A program made the translations under genes and the position numbers. A DNA stretch of 32,692 nt, from contig CAMYOG010000008.1 of NCBI GenBank assembly GCA_947259925.1, positions 6,111 to 38,802 of the forward strand, given 5' to 3'. This stretch comes from Thermoanaerobaculia bacterium (GTDB lineage: Bacteria; Acidobacteriota; Thermoanaerobaculia; Multivoradales; JAHEKO01). Of this stretch, positions 16,627 through 25,583 are shown one piece after another (position 1 is the stretch's first letter; each line of letters starts with the position of its first letter). A model generated the notes under the pieces. It was not told where the DNA came from, ran no database searches, and saw nothing but the letters and a program-made list of their open reading frames with translations.

Positions 16627-18012
16627 ATGGATGGCTCGGCAGCCCGCGCGCTGCTCGCGGCCGCTCTTCTGGCCGCCTGTGGTGGGCCATCGGCCGACGA
16701 CACGCTCGCCACTGCGCTCGACGAGAGCGCCGCCCTGGCTCTCGCCGGCGTAACGATCCTCGATCCGGTCAACGGCGCCAGCGGCCCGTCGACGGTGGTC
16801 ATCCAGGGCGATCGCATCCTCGAAGTGTTGGCAGAGGCATCGCCGGCACTGCCCGAGCGGGTCCGGCGGATCGACGGCAGCGGCCGCTTCCTGATCCCGG
16901 GTCTCTGGGACCTGCATACCCACCTGGCAGATGCCGACGCGGCGGCGCCCGCGCTCCTCGTGACCCAGGGGGTCACCGGCGTACGCGACCTCGGCGCCAA
17001 GCTCGACCAGATCGAAGCCCTGCGCGACCGGATCGCCGCCGGCGAGCTGCTCGGTCCGCGCATCGTCCGCACCGGCCCGACCCTGAACGGTGCCCAGAAC
17101 GGACCCCACCACCGGGTGATCGACTCGGCTGAGTCGGCGCGCCAAGCGGTCGTGGAGCTCTTGGCGGCGGGCGTCGACCTCTTGAAGACCCACAACGCCA
17201 CCGGCGGTGAAGCCTACTTTGCGCTGCTCGAGGCGGCCCGGGAGGCGGATCTCGCCGTCGTCGGCCACGTGCCGACGACGATCGAGCCGACCGAGGCGTG
17301 TGCCGCGGGCCAGGCGTCGATCGAGCACATCGCCACCCTCTTCGAGGGCACCTACCTCTCGCGCTTCGAGAGTGAGCTGGAGGCGTTCCAGTCGATGCCG
17401 GCCTGGCTCGAAAGCGATGCGCCGGCGCTGGTCGCGTGCTTCGCCGAGCACCAGACGCTCTTCGTCCCGACCCTGCGTGCCTACGAGCTGCGAGCGGAAC
17501 GGGCCGCGGTATGGGACCAGCCCGACCCGCGTTGGCGCTACCTGAGCGCCGATAGCTACCGGCAGTGGCGCGAGAGTGCCGAGCCGCACGAGATCGACCG
17601 CCGGCCGGATGTGATCCGGCTCCGGCACTCGCTCGTCGGGATCGGGCTCGACCTGGTTCGGATGCTGCACCAGGCCGGGGCGCCGATCGGCACGGGGACC
17701 GACCTCTCATCGGGCGGCCTCCTGCCCGGCTTCGACCTCCACGCCGAGGTCCGACTGTTGGGTCGGGCCGGCCTGCCCCCACGAGCCGCCCTTCGGGCCG
17801 CGACTCGCGGGCCGGGAGTCGCGTCCGGCGGTGACCCGTTGGACGGCCAGATCGTCGGCGGAGCGCCCGCCGATCTGGTGATGCTGCGAGCCGATCCGTT
17901 CGCGGACCTCGCTGCGCTCGAGACGATCGAAGGCGTCGTCCTGCGCGGTGAGCACCTCGATCGCGGCGCGCTCGACCGAGTCCTCGCCGAGCTCGAGGGC
18001 CCGCACCCCTAG
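16627..18012 (+). CDS. Amidohydrolase-superfamily lipoprotein
   Basis: 461 residues with lipobox LAAC (Cys18), so an exported lipoprotein. The amidohydrolase signature is complete for the imidazolonepropionase/prolidase-like branch: DLHTH (His97, His99), candidate carboxylated lysine in DLLKTHN (Lys187), GHVPTT (His214), SIEHIA (His234) and GTGTDLSSGG with the metal Asp. The N- and C-terminal strands form the usual small beta-sandwich (GVTILDPVNG, and DGQIVGGAPADLVMLRADPF). Substrate is unknown; exported relatives hydrolyse Xaa-Pro dipeptides or N-acyl amino acids. The start ATG 16627 has no Shine-Dalgarno. Its stop shares the CTAG tetramer with the convergent membrane-protein gene. Confidence 0.87.
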   Translation: MDGSAARALLAAALLAACGGPSADDTLATALDESAALALAGVTILDPVNGASGPSTVVIQGDRILEVLAEASPALPERVRRIDGSGRFLIPGLWDLHTHLADADAAAPALLVTQGVTGVRDLGAKLDQIEALRDRIAAGELLGPRIVRTGPTLNGAQNGPHHRVIDSAESARQAVVELLAAGVDLLKTHNATGGEAYFALLEAAREADLAVVGHVPTTIEPTEACAAGQASIEHIATLFEGTYLSRFESELEAFQSMPAWLESDAPALVACFAEHQTLFVPTLRAYELRAERAAVWDQPDPRWRYLSADSYRQWRESAEPHEIDRRPDVIRLRHSLVGIGLDLVRMLHQAGAPIGTGTDLSSGGLLPGFDLHAEVRLLGRAGLPPRAALRAATRGPGVASGGDPLDGQIVGGAPADLVMLRADPFADLAALETIEGVVLRGEHLDRGALDRVLAELEGPHP

Positions 18013-18776
18013 GGCGCCCGGGAGCGGTGGTCGCGAATCACCGCCGCGCAGAGTCCGATCGGGATCAGCAAGAAGAAGAAGTTGTAGACCTGCGCTCCTC
18101 CCGGCGGCTCGATGCCCAGGGCGCTGGCAACCGTGACGATCAGATAGGGTGCCGTTCCCAGCACCATCGCCCAGAAGGCGAGTCGCAGGCCGGTCGCCGA
18201 TCTCTCCTCGGGCGTGGCCCGCACGAATCGGACGATCAGGAGTACGAGTCCGGTAAGCGCGAACAGGTTGGGCAGGAGCGTGTGGTTCACGATCAGGCCG
18301 ACCGAGGTCAGGCTGCCGCCGATGGCCAGGACGGCCACGGTCAACAGAGCGGCAACGCCCACCGCACCGTAGAGGACTCGCCAGACGAGCCTGCCCCGAG
18401 CGGCCGCCAACGGTTCGGGGTAGATCAATGCGAAGTGCAGAAAGAGCGCTTCGGCGACGACTCCGCTGAGCAGGAAGTAGACGAACCAGCCGCTGGCATC
18501 GGTGGCCAACGGTCCTCCCCAATGAACGGCTGAGTAGGCGGCGAACATGGAGAACGCCCAGCTCGCTGGCGTCGGTGCGTAGCGGTGGGCGATCCACCCC
18601 GCGATCAGGAAGGTCAGTCCGAGCAGACCAAAGGCGAGGTACTCGTAGAAAGTGCCCTCGTCCAGGTCTCCCGCGACGACCTCCTGCTGCTGCGACCAGG
18701 GAGAGACGAGACGCCACACGACGGCCAGCACGAAGCTGCCCCAGAGAAGCTTGTTCTTCAAGCGGTCGCTGAGCAT
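18009..18776 (-). CDS. Multispanning membrane protein resembling a stand-alone 7TM sensor region
   Basis: 255 residues from ATG 18776 (MLSDRLKNKLLWGSFVLAVV). The frame is open for 60 codons upstream, but that part lies opposite the divergent gene and looks non-coding. Seven or eight hydrophobic segments fill the protein, and it ends soon after the last one (LLIPIGLCAAVIRDHRSRAP). The phrase LFLHFALIYPE resembles the hFal.fP motif in the N-terminal membrane part of some bacterial histidine kinases and phosphatases. No kinase, GGDEF or other output domain follows, so it is either an orphan input module or an unrelated membrane protein. Function is unknown. It is divergent from the sulfatase-like gene at 18862. 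Confidence 0.7.
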   Translation of the reverse strand: MLSDRLKNKLLWGSFVLAVVWRLVSPWSQQQEVVAGDLDEGTFYEYLAFGLLGLTFLIAGWIAHRYAPTPASWAFSMFAAYSAVHWGGPLATDASGWFVYFLLSGVVAEALFLHFALIYPEPLAAARGRLVWRVLYGAVGVAALLTVAVLAIGGSLTSVGLIVNHTLLPNLFALTGLVLLIVRFVRATPEERSATGLRLAFWAMVLGTAPYLIVTVASALGIEPPGGAQVYNFFFLLIPIGLCAAVIRDHRSRAP

Positions 18777-18847
18777 CCGACTCTGTAGTCCTACGGCGCG
18801 CACGCCGGCGTGTTTCGGATCCGATCGGTCCAGCACCGGCACCGCGC

Positions 18848-18853
18848 TAGTAT
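18848..18853 (+). promoter_or_regulatory. Candidate -10 hexamer (TAGTAT) for the gene at 18862
   Basis: TAGTAT ends 8 nt before GTG 18862, with no Shine-Dalgarno between. This helps to fix the start and suggests a leaderless transcript. Confidence 0.42.
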
Positions 18854-18861
18854 CCGAGACC

Positions 18862-21318
18862 GTGCCGGAGCGTTCGCCTCGCGGTAGCTGGATACTCGGC
18901 CTGACTGGCCTGTGGGCGTTTGCTGTCGCGCAGCCGCTCCTCGACCTGGTCGGCAACGGGCCGGAGTTCCTGCTCGCTCATCGGCTCACCGGCGGCCAGA
19001 TCCTGGTCGGAGCGATCCTCCTCACGCTCGGTCCCCCGGCTTTGGTCGGTGGTCTGCTCTGGCTGCTCGGGCGGTGGCTGCCGCGGGCCGCCGCGGCGAT
19101 CGCGCTCCTGTGCGCCGCCGGGCTCCTGTTCACGCAGGCGCTTCAGATCGGCAACGCGCTCGGCCTCGGTCCCTCGATTTCGGTCGCCGTCGCGGCACTT
19201 GGCGCGCTCGGCCTGACCTTGGTGATCTACCGGGGCAAGGGACTGCCGGGACTGAGCACCGCGGTCGGCCTGTGTGCCCTGCTCTTTCTGACGAAGTTCA
19301 CCTTCTTCACTCCGGTGCGTGGTCTGATCTTCACCGAGCCGAGCGAGCAGCAGGCGTTGCCTCGGGTCTCGGATCCCCGCGACATCGTCTTGCTGGTCTT
19401 CGACGAGCTGCCGACTGGCTCGCTGCTCGCAGCCGACGGCCGGATCGATGACTCTCGCTTCCCGGCGTTCGCCCGCCTGGTCGGCGAGGGGGTGTTCTTC
19501 CCGGCCGCGACCGCTCCGCACCACAGCACCTCGTACGCGGTGCCGGCGATTCTGACCGGCCGGATCCCCGACCGCCCCCGCCTGCCGACCCACCTGGACC
19601 ATCCCGAAAACCTCTTTACCTGGCTCGCTCCGACCCACGACGTTCGGGCGGTCGAGACCATGACCAGCCTCTGCCCGGTCGAGGTGTGCGAGCCGACGGA
19701 GCAGGAGCCGTGGCGGGCGCGCCTGGCGAGCCTCGGGTCGGACCTGAGAATCCTCTACCTGCACGTTCTGCTACCCGAGGCTTGGAGGGCTGACCTGCCG
19801 CCGGTCACCGGCACCTGGCGCGACTTCCGACGCACCGTCCGCGCTCCCGGCCAGCACGACGTCGCGGGCGAGGAGTGGAGCGCTCGTTATGACGTGGCGT
19901 CCCGGGTCGATCGGTTCATCGCCGGTCTAGCCAGCGCCTCGTCGCCGAGTGTTCACTATCTCCATCTGGAGCTTCCTCACATCCCCTGGCGCTATCTACC
20001 GGACGGCAGCGAATACGGCCCGATCAGCGGGCCGAATTTCGCCCACGGCGCGGCGCCCGGCGACGGTCGGTGGATCGGCACCGAGTGGGAGATCACACAG
20101 GCGCTGCAGCGACATCTGCTGCAGCTCGGGTACGCGGATCGCCTGCTCGGACGGGTGCTGGGTGCGCTCGACGGCGACCCTCGCCTCGCCCAGGCGCTGC
20201 TCGTGGTCACGGCCGATCACGGCTTCTCCTTCTTCGCCGGAGAGCCGGGCAGGCAGCCCAAGGAGAGCAACCTCGGCGAGGTGCTGTCGGTGCCGCTCTT
20301 CGTGCGCGGACTCGGTCGCGCCGGCTCGACCGACGAGCGGCCGTCGCGCACGACCGATCTGATCGCGACCCTGGCCGCCGCGCAGGACTCTCCCTCCCCA
20401 TGGCCGACCGACGGCGTCGATCTGTTCGGTGAGCGCCCGTACGACCGCCCAGCGGCCTTCGTTGGCCCGAGGGGCTGGAGAGTCCGGAATCTGGATCCTG
20501 ACCGGGTGCGCGCGGCCATCCGGCTCGCCCGTTTCCGGGTAGCGGAATCGTTCAACGAGCCAGGCCTCGACGGGCTCTTCCACATAGGTGCGCGCCGCGA
20601 CCTCATCGGGCGGCCCACGTTCGAGCTGCCGGTACGCGCCAGCGAGCGCCAAGTGGCGCTCGAGCAGCCGTGGTTCCTCTCACAGGTGGCGCCCGAGAGC
20701 GGCTTCGTGCCCGTTCAGCTCCAGGGGCGAGTCCTCGGACCGGAGCCGACGGCCGACACTGAGCTCGTCGTGGCGGTCAACGGCGTGATCCAGGCTGCGA
20801 CGAGCCCGTACGCTCATCGAAATCGCTGGTACGTGTCGGCAATGGTGCCCCCAGATTCCCTGCGCGCCGGGCGGAATCGAATGGAGCTGTTCGAGGTCCG
20901 GGATACGGCGGACGGACTCGAGCTCGTTTCCTGGGGCGGCACGTCGGACGCCAGCTACACGGTCGAGCGCGACCGCGACGGCGAGGTGCTCCGGCTGGTC
21001 ACCGCCGGCGGCGACGGCCCGACTCTGGTCGAGGGAGCCGTACGCGGGAGACTCTTCCACCAGGGCCTGACCTTCTGGGGGTGGGCCCTCGATGCCAGGC
21101 TCGAACGCGGTACCGTGATCCTGGCGTTCTCGAACGATCGGCTCATCTTCGCGACTCCGACCAGCCACCGTCCGGGTCCGGGCACCGAAGCGCCGGAGAC
21201 GCACGGCGAGGCGCCGATCGGGTTCAGGTTCGCATTGCCACGGGCCCTGGTCGCCGATCCCGACCAGATCGAGGTCTACGCGGTCGCCGGCGATCGCGCC
21301 TCGCGGCTCGGAGGCTAG
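18862..21318 (+). CDS. Membrane-anchored sulfatase/phosphotransferase-like protein
   Basis: 818 residues from GTG 18862. The frame is open for 70 codons upstream, but those lie over the divergent gene, and the TAGTAT box supports the later start. Residues about 10-150 contain four or five transmembrane helices. The alkaline-phosphatase-superfamily domain follows: RDIVLLVFDELPTGS (metal Asp181), HHSTSYAVPAILTG (220-233) with Thr223 or Ser224 at the nucleophile position, YLHLELPHIPWRYLP, and VVTADHGFSFF. This layout resembles membrane sulfatase-like enzymes such as LtaS or phosphoethanolamine transferases, but no C-x-P-x-R formylglycine motif is seen. About 250 C-terminal residues (from about 565) form beta-rich domains I do not recognise. 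It may modify an envelope glycan or lipid; this is an inference. Confidence 0.8.
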   Translation: MPERSPRGSWILGLTGLWAFAVAQPLLDLVGNGPEFLLAHRLTGGQILVGAILLTLGPPALVGGLLWLLGRWLPRAAAAIALLCAAGLLFTQALQIGNALGLGPSISVAVAALGALGLTLVIYRGKGLPGLSTAVGLCALLFLTKFTFFTPVRGLIFTEPSEQQALPRVSDPRDIVLLVFDELPTGSLLAADGRIDDSRFPAFARLVGEGVFFPAATAPHHSTSYAVPAILTGRIPDRPRLPTHLDHPENLFTWLAPTHDVRAVETMTSLCPVEVCEPTEQEPWRARLASLGSDLRILYLHVLLPEAWRADLPPVTGTWRDFRRTVRAPGQHDVAGEEWSARYDVASRVDRFIAGLASASSPSVHYLHLELPHIPWRYLPDGSEYGPISGPNFAHGAAPGDGRWIGTEWEITQALQRHLLQLGYADRLLGRVLGALDGDPRLAQALLVVTADHGFSFFAGEPGRQPKESNLGEVLSVPLFVRGLGRAGSTDERPSRTTDLIATLAAAQDSPSPWPTDGVDLFGERPYDRPAAFVGPRGWRVRNLDPDRVRAAIRLARFRVAESFNEPGLDGLFHIGARRDLIGRPTFELPVRASERQVALEQPWFLSQVAPESGFVPVQLQGRVLGPEPTADTELVVAVNGVIQAATSPYAHRNRWYVSAMVPPDSLRAGRNRMELFEVRDTADGLELVSWGGTSDASYTVERDRDGEVLRLVTAGGDGPTLVEGAVRGRLFHQGLTFWGWALDARLERGTVILAFSNDRLIFATPTSHRPGPGTEAPETHGEAPIGFRFALPRALVADPDQIEVYAVAGDRASRLGG

Positions 21319-21824
21319 GACTCCGACTCGGGCAGCCGCCGGGTGCGGGTCAGCTCGACCTCGTTCCAGGTCGAGCCACCGTCGGTCGAGTGCTCTTCGA
21401 CGACGTCGTACGAGTCAGGGCCGAGATCAGTGATCCGCAGGCGCCTGAGCTTGCCGGGCGCGGCGCTGGCGTCGTACATGATCACCTCGCTTCGCTCCGG
21501 CACCCAGCGGTAGTGCGCCACCCGGCCATGGACGAAGACGAAGGTCTCACGCCACTCGGCGCTCTCGTCGTCGACATGGCCGAACGAGACGAACAGCAGC
21601 TCACCCTCGGCGGTGGTGAATCGCTGTGAGAACCCACAGCCGTCGGCCTCCATGGTGGCCCGGAGCGTGCCGACGAACACCTCGCCCTCGGTGGTCACCG
21701 TGTGCTCGCTCCAGGTGCCGACGAAGCGGCGTGCCAGGTCGTAGGGCGGACCCGTGCACGCCGCGGTCGCCGGGAGGGGAGCGCACGACAGCAGGAGCGT
21801 GACGACGAGCGTCGAGCGCCTCAC
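21315..21824 (-). CDS. Small secreted protein, function unknown (DUF1579-like)
   Basis: 169 residues with signal peptide (about 1-21, ending LPATA). The mature part is a single beta-rich domain (FVGTWSEHTVTTEGEVFVGT, then GELLFVSFGHVDDESAEWRE). The FVGTW opening and alternating strands recall lipocalin/DUF1579-type small beta-barrel proteins, a tentative comparison. Cys23 and Cys63 could form a disulfide. GTG 21824 overlaps the PPC gene stop as GTGA, so it is translationally coupled and the last gene of its unit. Its stop shares CTAG with the convergent gene. Confidence 0.65.
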   Translation of the reverse strand: MRRSTLVVTLLLSCAPLPATAACTGPPYDLARRFVGTWSEHTVTTEGEVFVGTLRATMEADGCGFSQRFTTAEGELLFVSFGHVDDESAEWRETFVFVHGRVAHYRWVPERSEVIMYDASAAPGKLRRLRITDLGPDSYDVVEEHSTDGGSTWNEVELTRTRRLPESES

Positions 21825-22267
21825 TCGCGGCCGATCGGACAGCTGTGCGGGAACTGCATCAGATGCAGACCGATCTCGGTGTCGAGCTCACGATCGACCC
21901 GGTCCTGATCCGCGCGCACGTACATCTCGACGGTGGCCGAGGTCGTCGCCTCGAAGAGGTGGCCGCCGAACGACAGGAACTCCGGTCCGGTGAGCATCAC
22001 GTGGACGTGGGGAAAGGGCTCGCCCTCGTGCCACGAGAGGCTGCCGGTCATGCCGACCAGCTCGTACTCACCTTCGAATCGGCGCTCGACGTAGCGCTTC
22101 TCGCCCAGCACGTAGTAGCCCATGTGGGGCTCGGTCACCGCGCCCAGGCCGGCGACGAAGCCGCAGCCGATCTGCTCGCGCGCCATCAGCTCGGAGAGTC
22201 CGGCGCGGATCTCCTCACCGCGTGAAAGCCGGACCAGATACCCGTCGTGAAACTCCTTGTAGAACAT
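21821..22267 (-). CDS. PPC-domain (DUF296) protein
   Basis: 148 residues, a single PPC/DUF296 domain (the 'plants and prokaryotes conserved' domain, also the trimerising domain of plant AT-hook AHL proteins). Family marks are the opening GYLVRLSRGEEI, GFVAGLGAVTEPHMGYY (36-52), FEGEYELVGMTGSLSW (64-79), PFPHVHVMLTG (85-95) and FGGHLFEATTSAT (100-112). It has no signal peptide and no AT-hook. Bacterial members are cytoplasmic trimers of unknown role, sometimes described as DNA-binding. It starts 4 nt after the stop of the Asp-box gene and overlaps the next gene by 4 nt, an unusual cytoplasmic protein between two exported ones. Confidence 0.85.
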   Translation of the reverse strand: MFYKEFHDGYLVRLSRGEEIRAGLSELMAREQIGCGFVAGLGAVTEPHMGYYVLGEKRYVERRFEGEYELVGMTGSLSWHEGEPFPHVHVMLTGPEFLSFGGHLFEATTSATVEMYVRADQDRVDRELDTEIGLHLMQFPHSCPIGRE

Positions 22268-22271
22268 CGGT

Positions 22272-25200
22272 CTAGTTTCCCGTTTCTACTGCCGGCAGTG
22301 CAACCGGCGGTACGCCCGCGGCCGTCAGCTGGCTGTTCAGAGCGGGCACCGTCTCGCCGAGGTAGCTATCGATCTCGGCGACCTTGTCGTCGTACTCGGT
22401 GCGCAGCTCGCCGAGCAGCTCCAGCTGGGCTGCGGTCGGTGCCGAGAACTGCCCGTCGATGTTGCGACGTAGATCGCCGAGACGCTCGCTCAACCGGGGC
22501 CCCTGGCTCCAGAACGGCTTGCCCTCGGCGCGCGCGAGGCTCGCGAGCATCTCCTCGGCGGCCTTGTCGTGCTCCTTCCATGCCTTGCGCAGATCGTCTG
22601 GAAGCTCGACCTCCATCGCCTTGGCCGTCGCCTGGCGCGCCTGGAGCTGGGAGGCGACGCTGTCCATCCCCTTCAGGCGGTCGTTCAGGCTCGACAGCAT
22701 CTCGGTCAGCTCGACCGCCGCGTCGAACTGGGCCTCGAGCGCCTCCCGTGAGGCGCCAACCAGCGGATCGACCCTGACCTCGACCGGCGTCTCGTGCGAC
22801 TCACCATCGACCGTCAGCCGCGCGGTGTAGGTGCCCGGGAGGACCGCCGGACCGCGCGGACCGCCGAAGAACTCGACCTCCGCCGGATCGGGAGGCCGGC
22901 GCCGGCGCGCCGGGTCCATGGTCAGGTCCCAGTTGGTGCGGTTGAGGCCGGCCTCCTTGGGCAGCTTCTCGGTGTCGAGCGTCCGGATCACTTCGCCCGC
23001 GGCGTCGAGAACCTCGATCTTGATGCGCTCCTCCTTCTCCGGAGCTTCGTCCTCCGTGTCGCTGGACTCATCGACGTCCTCGCCCTGCGCGTCCTGCTCG
23101 GGCGGGGCGTCGAGCTTCTCCGGCAGGTAGTAGGTGATCAGAGCGCCGCGCGCGGGGTTCGGAGCGCGGTGACGCTTGTCACCCAGGCCGTAGCGGGTGA
23201 AGCGGGTGGGAAAGCGCAGCGCCGGCCGGATCCCGAACAGGTGCGCCGGACCGCCGGCGATGTCGTCACGCCACTGCTGGAGCGGCGTGGCATCGTCGAA
23301 GACCCAGATCGCGCGACCGTGTGTACCGAGGATCAGGTCGTTGTCGCGCGGGTGGATCAGGACGTCGTGCACCGAGACCGTGGGCAGGTTCTCGAGGTGG
23401 TGGCGGCGCCAGCTCGAGCCGCCATCGTAGGACGCGTAGAGGCCGAGCTCGGTGCCGACCCAGAGCAGGTCGGTATTGCGCGGGTCCTGCCGCACGACCC
23501 AGATCCAGGCGGTGTCGGGGATGCCCTCGGTCGAGACCCGCTGCCAGCTCTGGCCGTAGTCGGTGGTGCGGAACAGATGCGGGCGGAAGTCGTCGAACAT
23601 GTGGCGGTCGAACGACACCCAGGCCGTGCCGGCCTCGGTTCGCGACGGTTCGACGTGCGAGACGGGCGAGAAATCCGGCACCCCGCGCACCCGCCCGACG
23701 ACGTTCTCCCAGTTCGCCCCGCCGTCGCGGGAGACCTGCAGGTTGCCGTCGTCGGTGCCGGCCCAGAGTACTCCCGCCTCGACCGGCGATTCGGCGAAGC
23801 TGATGATCGTGCAGTGGTACTCGGCGGTCGTGTTCTCGATCCACGCCGGACCGCCCGCTTCCCCCTGCTTGTCCGGGTCGTCGGTGGTCAGGTCGGGGCT
23901 GATCACTTCCCAGGTGTCGCCGAAGTCGCGGGTCTTGAAGACGACGTTGCCGGCGAAGTAGACCGTATCCGGATCGTGTGGCGAGGCGATGATCGGCGCG
24001 TTCCAGTTGAACCTGTACTCGAGGTCACCGACCGGACCGCCGTCGTTGCGCCGCGGCTGCGGACTGACGTCGATCTGCTGGCGGGTGGTCATGTCGGTGC
24101 GCATGATGCCGCCCGCCTGGTACTCGGAGAGGAACAGGTCGACGATCTCTGGGTGCGGCACCACGAAGTAGGCGTCGCCGAAGCTCATCATCCGCCAGTC
24201 GTCCTGGAGGATGCCGGCCGGCTCGCGGGTGCGGCTCGGGCCGTACCAGGTGCCGTTGTCCTGCAGGCCGCCGCCGAGGTAGTAGAACGGCTCCCGGTTG
24301 TCGTGGAAGACCTGGTAGAACTGGCCGAGGGGCAGGTTGCGGATCGGCTCCCAGGTGCGACCCCGGTCGTAGGAGACCGCGACGCCCCCGTCCTGGCCCT
24401 GCCAGATCCGATCGGGGTCGGTCGGGTCGATCCAGAGCGAGTGGTAGTCGACGTGCGTCGAGCGCGAGATCCGCTGCCAGCTCCTGCCGCCGTCGATCGA
24501 GAGCTGGAGCCGGCTCGAGACCGCATAGACACGGTTCTCGTCCACCGGATCGACACGCAGATCGGTGTAGTAGAGGCCGCGCGAGATGATGCCGACCTCG
24601 TCGGTCACCTTCTCGAAGCTCTCGCCGCGGTCGTTCGAGCGGAAGAGAGTGCCCTCGTCCGATTCGGTCATCACGTAGACCACGTTCGCATTGCTGGGCG
24701 CGATCTTGACCGCGATCCGGCCGACGACGCCCTCCGGCAGCCCCTTCTCCAGCCGCTCCCAGCTGTCGCCGCCGTCGACCGATTTCCACAGCCCCCCCTC
24801 CTTGCTGCCGGTGGTGTGGGTCCAGGGCTTGCGGTCGAAGTGCCAGAGACCGGCGAAGAGGATGTTGGGGTTGGTCGGGTCGATGTCGAGGTCGGAGACA
24901 CCGTGCCGGTCGTCGACGTAGAGGATCTTCTCCCAGGTCGCGCCGCCGTCCCGGGTCCGGAAGACCCCGCGCTCCTGGTTGGGGCCGAAGAAGTGGCCCA
25001 TCGCCCCGACATAGGCGACGTCCGGGTCGAGCGACGAGACCACGACCCGTGAGATGTGGCGGGTGTCGTCGAGACCGACGTGCTTCCAGCTCTGACCGCC
25101 GTCGGTCGACTTGTAGACCCCGTTGCCGAACGAGACGCTGTTGCGCGCGTTGGCCTCGCCGCTGCCGACGTAGATGACGTCGGGATTGGTCGGTGCCAGG

Positions 25201-25484
25201 GCGAGATCACCGATCGAGGCGATCGGCTGGTCGTCGAATACCGGCTCGAACGTCAGCCCGCCGTTGGAAGTCTTCCAGACTCCGCCCGAGGCGGCGCCGA
25301 CGTAGACGACGTTCGGATCTCCGGGGACCCCCTCGACGTCGGCGACGCGGCCGCTCATGTTGACCGGGCCGATCGGGCGCCACTTCAGGTGATCGAACGG
25401 CGTCGAATCGTCGTCTTCAGCTACCGCCGGCAGCGTCAGGGCCAGGGTCGCGCCGAGCAGGGCGACGGCTCGTGAGAATCGCAT
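22272..25484 (-). CDS. Exported Asp-box (BNR/sortilin VPS10-like) beta-propeller protein
   Basis: 1070 residues with signal peptide (about 1-22). Start ATG 25484 follows GGAGA by 5 nt. Residues about 30-760 hold many Asp-box motifs (S/T-x-D-x-G-x-T/S-W), for example SNGGLTFEP, STDGGQSWKHV, RDGGATWEKI, SVDGGDSWERL, NDRGESFEKV, YDRGRTWEPI, RDFGDTWEVI and TDYGQSWQRV, giving one or two large propellers. After that come an acidic linker (EDVDESSDTEDEAPEKEE), an Ig-like domain (LPGTYTARLTVDGESHETPV) and a helical C-terminal region. Such proteins are often labelled 'glycosyl hydrolase', but no glycosidase active site is evident. It is most likely a periplasmic or surface binding protein, common in Acidobacteriota and Bacteroidota. 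First gene of a three-gene unit with the PPC protein. Confidence 0.9.
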   Translation of the reverse strand: MRFSRAVALLGATLALTLPAVAEDDDSTPFDHLKWRPIGPVNMSGRVADVEGVPGDPNVVYVGAASGGVWKTSNGGLTFEPVFDDQPIASIGDLALAPTNPDVIYVGSGEANARNSVSFGNGVYKSTDGGQSWKHVGLDDTRHISRVVVSSLDPDVAYVGAMGHFFGPNQERGVFRTRDGGATWEKILYVDDRHGVSDLDIDPTNPNILFAGLWHFDRKPWTHTTGSKEGGLWKSVDGGDSWERLEKGLPEGVVGRIAVKIAPSNANVVYVMTESDEGTLFRSNDRGESFEKVTDEVGIISRGLYYTDLRVDPVDENRVYAVSSRLQLSIDGGRSWQRISRSTHVDYHSLWIDPTDPDRIWQGQDGGVAVSYDRGRTWEPIRNLPLGQFYQVFHDNREPFYYLGGGLQDNGTWYGPSRTREPAGILQDDWRMMSFGDAYFVVPHPEIVDLFLSEYQAGGIMRTDMTTRQQIDVSPQPRRNDGGPVGDLEYRFNWNAPIIASPHDPDTVYFAGNVVFKTRDFGDTWEVISPDLTTDDPDKQGEAGGPAWIENTTAEYHCTIISFAESPVEAGVLWAGTDDGNLQVSRDGGANWENVVGRVRGVPDFSPVSHVEPSRTEAGTAWVSFDRHMFDDFRPHLFRTTDYGQSWQRVSTEGIPDTAWIWVVRQDPRNTDLLWVGTELGLYASYDGGSSWRRHHLENLPTVSVHDVLIHPRDNDLILGTHGRAIWVFDDATPLQQWRDDIAGGPAHLFGIRPALRFPTRFTRYGLGDKRHRAPNPARGALITYYLPEKLDAPPEQDAQGEDVDESSDTEDEAPEKEERIKIEVLDAAGEVIRTLDTEKLPKEAGLNRTNWDLTMDPARRRRPPDPAEVEFFGGPRGPAVLPGTYTARLTVDGESHETPVEVRVDPLVGASREALEAQFDAAVELTEMLSSLNDRLKGMDSVASQLQARQATAKAMEVELPDDLRKAWKEHDKAAEEMLASLARAEGKPFWSQGPRLSERLGDLRRNIDGQFSAPTAAQLELLGELRTEYDDKVAEIDSYLGETVPALNSQLTAAGVPPVALPAVETGN

Positions 25485-25583
25485 CGCTGTCTCCAGAGTT
25501 CGTTGAACGGAGGCGCGATGCTACCAGCGATTCGGGCGCTCCGGCGAGCCTCTCGGCGGCCCGACGCGCGCGGCACCCTCCGG

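Noticed and set aside
15420..17201. Minus-strand open frame of about 590 codons opposite the tandem-VWA and amidohydrolase genes
   Set aside because: It crosses the boundary of two solid plus-strand genes and has no motif or signal peptide.
22794..25052. Long plus-strand open frame (about 750 codons) opposite the Asp-box gene
   Set aside because: It mirrors the codon structure of the real gene; the translation is a repetitive V/E/D/R-rich shadow with no domain, typical of GC-rich DNA.
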